Shown here: piece by piece, positions 1 to 6,176 of the stretch | Layout: every line of letters starts with the position of its first letter | How positions within the stretch are numbered: the first letter of the stretch is position 1 | From: Robiginitomaculum sp. | GTDB taxonomy: Bacteria > Pseudomonadota > Alphaproteobacteria > Caulobacterales > Maricaulaceae | Assembly (NCBI GenBank): GCA_026993275.1 | Contig: JALWUB010000237.1 | Span: 1-6,176, forward strand | DNA: 6,176 bases | Direction of reading: 5' to 3' | Program-made: the position numbers and the translations under genes | The notes under the pieces: generated by a model | The model's input: the letters and a program-made list of their open reading frames with translations, nothing else | Told to the model about the DNA's origin: nothing | Database searches by the model: none

Positions 1-567
1 TTTGTAAGGAAAACTGTGTCTGCCCCATAACTCCAACTGATCTGAAAAGGACAAAATGCGTTCGTATCCCATGCGCCGCATCAATCTCAGGCCATATTGT
101 GTTGCGGCTCTCGAATATGTCGGCATGCCGGGATAAAGCTGTTTCCAGATTGCCATCAGCGCCAGGAGGATCGAGGTTTGATCCTGGGCGGTCACTCCTC
201 CCATCCCCCAAAGAAAGCCGGCCTCGAAGGGCTCGCCTGGCGCCGCAACCCACTCCCGGTCAATGCGGCTGCGAGTCAATGCGCCTGACAAGAGAGCGTG
301 ATGCCCCGCTCTGGATAAGGGGATCAGGGCCAGAAACCCTGTGATCTGGCGTTGAGAAAGCCGCACAAGGAATGTCAGTTGCGTCCATCGTTCCACGCGG
401 GCCATGACCGAAGCCGGTGCGGGCTCAACACCGATCAAATTCGCGGCCAGGTTGCGCACCAGATGGATTTCCTGGGCGTGCACCCTTCTCATGTTGTGCG
501 CTCTCAGGATTTTGCCAAGCCGGTTCGTTTCGTCAGGCAATCTGTGTATGAGATTGAATCTGGCCAT
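1..567 (-). CDS. Partial GNAT-like acyltransferase (3' end beyond window)
   Basis: The frame is open from the left edge to a stop at 661-663, and the first ATG is at 567. It gives 189 residues with no stop before the edge, so the gene is cut off. The reading is protein-like throughout and uses codons sensibly. The C-terminal third reads like the end of a GNAT fold: a strand around residues 116-125 (EAGFLWGMGGVT), a long helix at 130-145, then YSRAATQYGLRLMRRMGY at 151-168, which resembles the closing 'N..A..lYek.GF' element of GNAT enzymes. The classical acetyl-CoA loop (R/Q-x-x-G-x-G/A) is not visible, so the family call is tentative and no substrate can be named. A weak GGA lies 7 nt before the ATG. 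Met26 (ATG at 492), with GAGAG upstream, is an alternative start. The gene is divergent from a LysR regulator, which probably controls it. There is no signal peptide or membrane segment. Confidence 0.7.
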   Translation of the reverse strand, partial: MARFNLIHRLPDETNRLGKILRAHNMRRVHAQEIHLVRNLAANLIGVEPAPASVMARVERWTQLTFLVRLSQRQITGFLALIPLSRAGHHALLSGALTRSRIDREWVAAPGEPFEAGFLWGMGGVTAQDQTSILLALMAIWKQLYPGMPTYSRAATQYGLRLMRRMGYERILSFSDQLELWGRHSFPYK

Positions 568-650
568 GTTTTTGTCCAACCCCCAAGTGCTTCCGATTGT
601 ATGCCGGGGACTGCCCCCAGTATGAAGCCGGGTGCCAGCATAATGTGAAT

Positions 651-667
651 TGGATCGACATTATCCA
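651..667. promoter_or_regulatory. Candidate LysR-type binding site, dyad 1
   Basis: A perfect inverted repeat TGGAT-N7-ATCCA lies between the divergent genes. It contains the T-N11-A spacing typical of LysR-family boxes twice (T651/A663 and T655/A667). It sits 37 bp before the LysR ATG and about 84 bp before the ATG of the minus-strand gene. That position would let the regulator repress itself and activate its neighbour. Binding is inferred, not shown. Confidence 0.45.
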
Positions 668-671
668 CCAA

Positions 672-689
672 ATGCCGTATATGAGGCAT
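672..689. promoter_or_regulatory. Candidate LysR-type binding site, dyad 2
   Basis: A perfect inverted repeat ATGCC-N8-GGCAT lies 4 bp after dyad 1 and ends 14 bp before the LysR ATG. The two dyad centres are about 21-22 bp apart, so both would face the same side of the helix. This resembles the recognition/activation site pair bound by LysR tetramers. The arm sequences differ between the dyads, so this one may instead serve another protein or be fortuitous. Confidence 0.35.
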
Positions 690-703
690 AGAGAGATCGG
701 GGG

Positions 704-1696
704 ATGGGGCCGCGTTTGTCGAATTTGCTGGATTGGAATGACCTTGAAATCGCCCTGGCTGTCGCTGAGGCAGGATCGATATCGGGCGGTGCAGCAAAGC
801 TTGGCAAGCAGCAGCCAACAATCAGCGCGAGAATCAGCCATCTGGAAGCCAGGCTCGGTGTAAAGATCTTTACACGTTCACGAAACGGAACAAAACTGAC
901 GGAAATTGGCGAAACCATAATCCAGAAATCGAAAATAATGGAATCGACTGCCCGCGAGATAGAGCGCATGGCAAAAGCAAACAATGCCCTGGAGGAAGGC
1001 ATTGTTACAATATATTGCACGGACGGTCTCGCAACATACTGGATTGCTCCGCACTTGTCGGAGTTCATGACCCTTTATCCGAACATACAGCTTGAACTGC
1101 ACACAGGGGACACGCCGCCCAGTGTGAACTCGAACCAGGCCGATATCATCGTGCAGTTCGATGGCACAAAGGAAATGGACGCTGTTGCGGTCTCGCTTGG
1201 CTGGCTGCACTATTTGCCCTTCACGACAACGCATTATCTGGAGAGGAAGGGCTGCCCCGGCAATCTTTTTGATGCCCTGAATTTTGATCACCTCAAACTC
1301 AAGACCAAACAGCATAACCGCCAGGCCTTGAGCAAGAACCTTTCGTCCATGGATGAGCTGATTTCATATTGTATAACGACGAGCAACAGCAGTTTGTATT
1401 TTGAGGCCATGAAAGGCGGGGCGGGCATTGCGTTCATTCCAAGCTTTTTTGCCATGACACACCCTGAACTGGTCTATCTGGATTATGGCATTTCTGTTCC
1501 CATGCAGTTCTGGGCGGTGTATAATCGCAGCCTGATGGATATAACGAAAAACAGGGTGACGCTGGACTGGCTGCGCTCGCTGTTTCACAGACAGAAACAT
1601 CCATATTTCCGGCAAGAGTTTGTCTGCCCGACAGAGTTTTCGGATATCAAGACCATAACCCCGAGCGAGCCTGCGGCTGTGGCGCGAAAAGCCTGA
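704..1696 (+). CDS. LysR-type transcriptional regulator
   Basis: The 330-residue product has the usual LysR length and layout. The N-terminal winged helix-turn-helix runs from about residue 12 to 70, with recognition region GSISGGAAKLGKQQPTIS followed by ARISHLEARLG (24-52) and the wing RNGTKLTEIG (60-69). A linker helix spans about 70-95. A periplasmic-binding-protein-like effector domain follows from about residue 98 to 300, including the typical 'GLATYWIAPHLSEFMTLYPNIQLELHTGD' type segment around 107-135 and GGAGIAFIPSFFA later on. It should act in the cytoplasm as a DNA-binding tetramer that responds to a small molecule, which I cannot identify. The ATG at 704 is preceded by AGAGATCGGGGG; a TTG at 716 is a poorer alternative. 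The gene is divergent from the GNAT-like gene, with two dyads between them, suggesting autoregulation and control of that neighbour. GC is near 50 %, lower than in ligA. The C-terminal 30 residues extend beyond the fold and look disordered. Confidence 0.93.
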   Translation: MGPRLSNLLDWNDLEIALAVAEAGSISGGAAKLGKQQPTISARISHLEARLGVKIFTRSRNGTKLTEIGETIIQKSKIMESTAREIERMAKANNALEEGIVTIYCTDGLATYWIAPHLSEFMTLYPNIQLELHTGDTPPSVNSNQADIIVQFDGTKEMDAVAVSLGWLHYLPFTTTHYLERKGCPGNLFDALNFDHLKLKTKQHNRQALSKNLSSMDELISYCITTSNSSLYFEAMKGGAGIAFIPSFFAMTHPELVYLDYGISVPMQFWAVYNRSLMDITKNRVTLDWLRSLFHRQKHPYFRQEFVCPTEFSDIKTITPSEPAAVARKA

Positions 1697-1793
1697 TCCT
1701 GGCTTCATCCACTTGAGTCCGGATTCACTTGCAACAAGCAAGACAGACGTATTGCGCACGGCAATGCATTGACAACATGCAACCCCTCCCGTC

Positions 1794-1823
1794 GTCATGC
1801 GCAGGCTTGACCGGCGCATCCAT
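1794..1823 (+). repeat. Alphaproteobacterial intergenic palindrome
   Basis: The unit begins GTCATGCGCAGGCTTGACC and has arms ATGCGC (1797-1802) and GCGCAT (1814-1819) around a short loop. It matches the form I know from alphaproteobacterial intergenic repeats, GTCAT + arm + CTTGA + arm + ATCC. A partial copy in the other direction appears at 2001-2012 (CCGGCATGACGG). Confidence 0.55.
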
Positions 1824-1861
1824 TGGCAGGGGCTTGCACACCGCGGTGCGCGAGACATGGG

Positions 1862-1882
1862 CCCTCCGGTCGAGCCGGAGGG
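1862..1882 (+). repeat. GC-rich hairpin, same repeat family
   Basis: Perfect 8-bp arms CCCTCCGG and CCGGAGGG flank the 5-nt loop TCGAG, followed directly by TGACGAG. It is the second half-unit of the GTCAT...GTGAC repeat family. With no T-run it is not a standard intrinsic terminator, though it could stabilise the 3' end of the LysR mRNA. Confidence 0.6.
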
Positions 1883-1934
1883 TGACGAGAGTGGGGGGCA
1901 GAGGGTGACGAGGGAGAAGCCGGAGGGTGACGAG
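1878..1934 (+). repeat. Three direct copies of a 12-mer, 22-23 bp apart
   Basis: GAGGGTGACGAG occurs exactly at 1878-1889, 1901-1912 and 1923-1934. The first and third copies are also preceded by CCG (CCGGAGGGTGACGAGA in both). The spacers are G-rich and not identical, so this looks like local duplication of the repeat's end rather than a CRISPR array. Confidence 0.8.
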
Positions 1935-1946
1935 AAAAATGAAGCC

Positions 1947-1977
1947 GTAGGGCGGGTCGAGCGCAGCGACACCCGCC
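1947..1977 (+). repeat. GTAGGG...CCCGCC intergenic repeat, plus copy
   Basis: This roughly 31-bp unit opens with GTAGGGCGGGT and ends with CGCAGCGACACCCGCC. Its ends pair internally (GGCGGGT 1951-1957 with ACCCGCC 1971-1977). It resembles the widespread proteobacterial 'GTAGGGTGGG...CGCAGCG...CCCACC' intergenic element. Its last 16 bp recur exactly, inverted, at 2044-2059. Confidence 0.65.
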
Positions 1978-2043
1978 GTTTGTTGGCCACACGCATTTTC
2001 CCGGCATGACGGGGTCAATGCGCATTTTCAATACTTGGTTGGT

Positions 2044-2073
2044 GGCGGGTGTCGCTGCGTGGGCCCACTTTAC
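2044..2073 (-). repeat. GTAGGG...CCCGCC intergenic repeat, inverted copy
   Basis: Read on the minus strand this begins GTAAAGTGGGCCCA and ends CGCAGCGACACCCGCC. The last 16 bp are identical to the plus copy at 1962-1977, while the first half has diverged. It contains the 10-bp palindrome GTGGGCCCAC (2059-2068). It begins 12 bp beyond the stop codon of the HNH gene, so the transcript of that gene would run straight into it. Confidence 0.6.
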
Positions 2074-2085
2074 GCTGGCTCTGGC

Positions 2086-2841
2086 TCAATCGTTACACAC
2101 CAGTCGTTCTTGCATATCATACCATTCAAACGGCGCTTTCGTAACTTTTTTTCCATCCTCTGATAAAATACATAAAAATGCAAAAGCTTTATGAATTTGA
2201 AATAGAACAGCATATGCATTAGTGTAAGAAATTTTACTTATAGAATAAATAAATTGAGGTGAGTATGTATTATTAATTTTTGACACATTTTTAACATCAA
2301 ATAAATTATATAATTCCGTGACACTGCGATCGTTAAACTGAGCATTGGAAATAAGCTTTGATGAAACTATAGAGCTTCTAGAAATAGGCCGTCCGTTGCA
2401 TTTATAATATATAGCTTTTGCGATTTTTCTCGATATTTTATTTAGAGTGGTCTTCAGTTTGTGGTTTATTTCAAATGCAGGATATCCTGTTCTCTCGTCA
2501 AAGGTTTTGCAGTTAGTAAAAAATTCCGTTAGAGGGTCTTTGAGTTCTCTTGGAGTATTATTAATTATGCCTCTAAAAGCCCTTTGTTTATCTTCCTCCG
2601 GTATATTATTTTCTTGGAATCCAAAAATTAAACCTATAATTGAAAATATTTGATCGTAATATGATGTTCCCTCATTACATGTTTTGCATGCAGGAAAGAC
2701 AAATTCATCAGGAAATCGTCTACTCAGAAATACACTTTTAGGAGGGACGTGATCACGCGTTTCTGTTGGATTCCTAGAGCAAAAACAGCATGTTTGATGT
2801 TTTTTGATAAATGTTTTTAATTTTCTTTTTGCTTCTGCCAT
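2086..2841 (-). CDS. HNH-type endonuclease, solitary, AT-rich
   Basis: The 251-residue product has a compact HNH signature near its N terminus: zinc-type pairs C18-x2-C21 and C52-x2-C55, the ββα-metal core DHVPPK at 30-35 with the general-base position H31, and N56 directly after the last cysteine. HNH domains of this type cut DNA using a divalent metal. The remaining ~190 residues match nothing I recognise and may confer target recognition. There are no membrane segments and no signal peptide. The start ATG at 2841 has a TAGG about 6 nt upstream. GC content is roughly one third, far below ligA, with AT-rich codons throughout, which points to recent transfer. No methyltransferase, helicase or immunity gene sits beside it, and a role in defence is only a guess. 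The 142-bp gap to ligA, on the same strand, shows no convincing promoter, so ligA read-through is possible. Confidence 0.85.
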   Translation of the reverse strand: MAEAKRKLKTFIKKHQTCCFCSRNPTETRDHVPPKSVFLSRRFPDEFVFPACKTCNEGTSYYDQIFSIIGLIFGFQENNIPEEDKQRAFRGIINNTPRELKDPLTEFFTNCKTFDERTGYPAFEINHKLKTTLNKISRKIAKAIYYKCNGRPISRSSIVSSKLISNAQFNDRSVTELYNLFDVKNVSKINNTYSPQFIYSISKISYTNAYAVLFQIHKAFAFLCILSEDGKKVTKAPFEWYDMQERLVCND

Positions 2842-2946
2842 AAGAACCTAACTTACAGTTCCAGATTGCTAGATTGACGCAATGAAATAACACAGGCCAA
2901 GCGCAAAATACAAACCCTATTTACCGTTCATTATTAACCCTTGGAC

Positions 2947-2958
2947 AACCCACCCTAC
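2947..2958 (-). repeat. Fragment of the GTAGGG repeat between HNH gene and ligA
   Basis: On the minus strand this reads GTAGGGTGGGTT, the opening of the repeat seen at 1947-1977 and 2044-2073. The sequence then departs from the repeat into AT-rich DNA, so the copy appears truncated at the junction with the HNH segment. The match is short and could be chance. Confidence 0.35.
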
Positions 2959-2983
2959 GATGCCTGCGGGCAACCGCACCCCT

Positions 2984-5939
<2,956 letters not shown>

Positions 5940-5999
5940 GATTTTTCCCGCATTTTACAGACGCCAGACCGCACAGCCCCTTTTCCCGGCCCGATCCCG

Positions 6000-6029
6000 G
6001 TGCTATCGAGCCTGCGAACCGAAAGTCAA
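6000..6029 (-). promoter_or_regulatory. Candidate sigma-70 promoter of trmJ
   Basis: On the minus strand TTGACT (6029-6024) and TAGCAC (6005-6000) are separated by 18 bp. The -35 box is close to consensus but the -10 box is weak. Transcription would begin roughly 50-55 nt before the trmJ ATG and could continue into ligA. Confidence 0.4.
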
Positions 6030-6032
6030 CAC

Positions 6033-6044
6033 CACAGCGCTGTG
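6033..6044. promoter_or_regulatory. 12-bp perfect palindrome between trmJ and icd
   Basis: CACAGCGCTGTG is fully self-complementary. It lies 4 bp upstream of the candidate trmJ -35 box and 49 bp before the icd ATG. The position suits an operator shared by the two divergent genes, but the sequence matches no operator I recognise. Confidence 0.3.
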
Positions 6045-6079
6045 CCGCCCGCCGTTTGCGCGCGCCAGCATGAACCGCC

Positions 6080-6086
6080 AAGGAAA
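6080..6086 (+). promoter_or_regulatory. Ribosome binding site of icd
   Basis: AAGGAAA is separated by 7 nt from the ATG at 6094. It decides against the in-frame ATG at 6070, which would add MNRQGNPP and has no ribosome binding site. Confidence 0.7.
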
Positions 6087-6093
6087 CCCGCCC

Positions 6094-6176
6094 ATGTCAA
6101 AAATCAAAGTCAAGAACCCGGTTGTTGAACTCGATGGCGACGAAATGACCCGTATCATGTGGGACATGATCAAGAA
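6094..6176 (+). CDS. icd: Isocitrate dehydrogenase (NADP), N-terminal fragment
   Basis: Only 27 complete codons lie inside the window; the gene runs off the right edge. They read [18 protein letters not shown] followed by TRIMWDMIK, which I recognise as the start of the NADP-dependent isocitrate dehydrogenase found in alphaproteobacteria and eukaryotes (the 'NPVVE.DGDEMTR..W..IK' signature at the first strand). The enzyme oxidatively decarboxylates isocitrate to 2-oxoglutarate in the TCA cycle, in the cytoplasm. The active-site and cofactor residues lie beyond the edge, so cofactor choice is inferred from the family. A strong ribosome binding site supports the start. The promoter must lie in the 154-bp gap shared with trmJ, but I found no clear -35/-10 pair on this strand. 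Confidence 0.88.
   Translation, partial: MSKIKVKNPVVELDGDEMTRIMWDMIK

Larger units (their letters stand above)
1697..2085. other. Repeat-rich intergenic region without a gene
   Basis: These 389 bp lie between the convergent LysR and HNH genes. I see no believable protein or RNA gene here. The region is a patchwork of short palindromes and direct repeats, itemised separately. Its conceptual translations contain strings such as RLDRRIHW, PPVEPEGDE and VERSDTR, which are the usual false proteins given by intergenic repeats of alphaproteobacteria. Smaller items: a 10-bp palindrome CAATGCATTG at 1762-1771, and the 9-mer CGCATTTTC at both 1992-2000 and 2021-2029. No stem followed by a T-run was found, so any termination here would depend on the GC-rich palindromes. 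Confidence 0.75.

Noticed and set aside
623..637. Sigma-54-like promoter on the minus strand ahead of the GNAT-like gene (TGGCAC-N5-TTCA)
   Set aside because: The -24 half fits, but the essential GC of the -12 half is replaced by CA.
1878..1934. Short CRISPR-like array
   Set aside because: The repeated unit is only 12 bp, the spacers are about 10 bp of low-complexity G-rich sequence, and there are no cas genes.
1992..2029. 9-bp direct repeat CGCATTTTC at 1992-2000 and 2021-2029 as a target-site duplication
   Set aside because: Only 20 bp separate the copies, and that interval contains a fragment of the local repeat family, not a mobile element.
1364..2031. Several open frames of 70-210 codons across the LysR 3' end and the repeat cluster, both strands
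   Set aside because: Their sequences come from the intergenic repeats (RLDRRIHW, PPVEPEGDE, VERSDTR and their reverse-strand counterparts) or are antisense to the LysR gene. They have no convincing ribosome binding sites.
2965..2978. Possible intrinsic terminator of ligA (TGCGG-N4-CCGCA stem)
   Set aside because: The stem is only 5 bp and no T-run follows on the minus strand.
6070..6093. Earlier in-frame ATG for icd at 6070
   Set aside because: It would add MNRQGNPP before the well-conserved [10 protein letters not shown] start and would have no ribosome binding site, whereas 6094 has AAGGAAA 7 nt upstream.

Overview
The window looks like chromosome from an alphaproteobacterium. The evidence is the style of three housekeeping genes (NAD+-dependent DNA ligase ligA with a CPCP-type zinc site, a TrmJ-type tRNA methyltransferase, and the start of an NADP-type isocitrate dehydrogenase) together with intergenic palindromes of the kind that translate as 'DPPVEPEGDE' and 'VERSDTR'. 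The genus cannot be fixed from the sequence alone.

Layout from left to right. Positions 1-567 (minus) hold the N-terminal 189 residues of an open reading frame that leaves the window before its stop; its C-terminal part looks GNAT-like. It is divergent from a complete LysR-type regulator (704-1696, plus). The 136-bp gap between them carries two dyads whose centres are about two helical turns apart, which is the usual arrangement for a LysR protein controlling itself and its neighbour. Positions 1697-2085 have no convincing gene and are packed with short palindromic and direct repeats. Positions 2086-2841 (minus) hold a strikingly AT-rich gene for a lone HNH-type nuclease, very probably acquired by transfer. 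Pieces of the same intergenic repeat family lie on both of its sides. Positions 2984-5092 (minus) are ligA, 5181-5939 (minus) is trmJ, and 6094 to the right edge (plus) is the beginning of icd, divergent from trmJ.

Base composition falls into three zones by eye: about 50-55 % GC in the acyltransferase-like/LysR pair, about one third GC in the HNH gene, and about 65 % GC in ligA/trmJ/icd. The right side is conserved housekeeping sequence: DNA joining, tRNA 2'-O-methylation and the TCA cycle. The left side is accessory: a regulator with a probable target gene, a repeat cluster and a transferred nuclease gene. I see no CRISPR array, tRNA, rRNA, insertion sequence or integrase. The parts most worth a second look are the solitary HNH gene set among repeat fragments, and the divergent LysR/GNAT-like pair with its paired dyads. 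Nothing here amounts to a demonstrable multi-gene new system.
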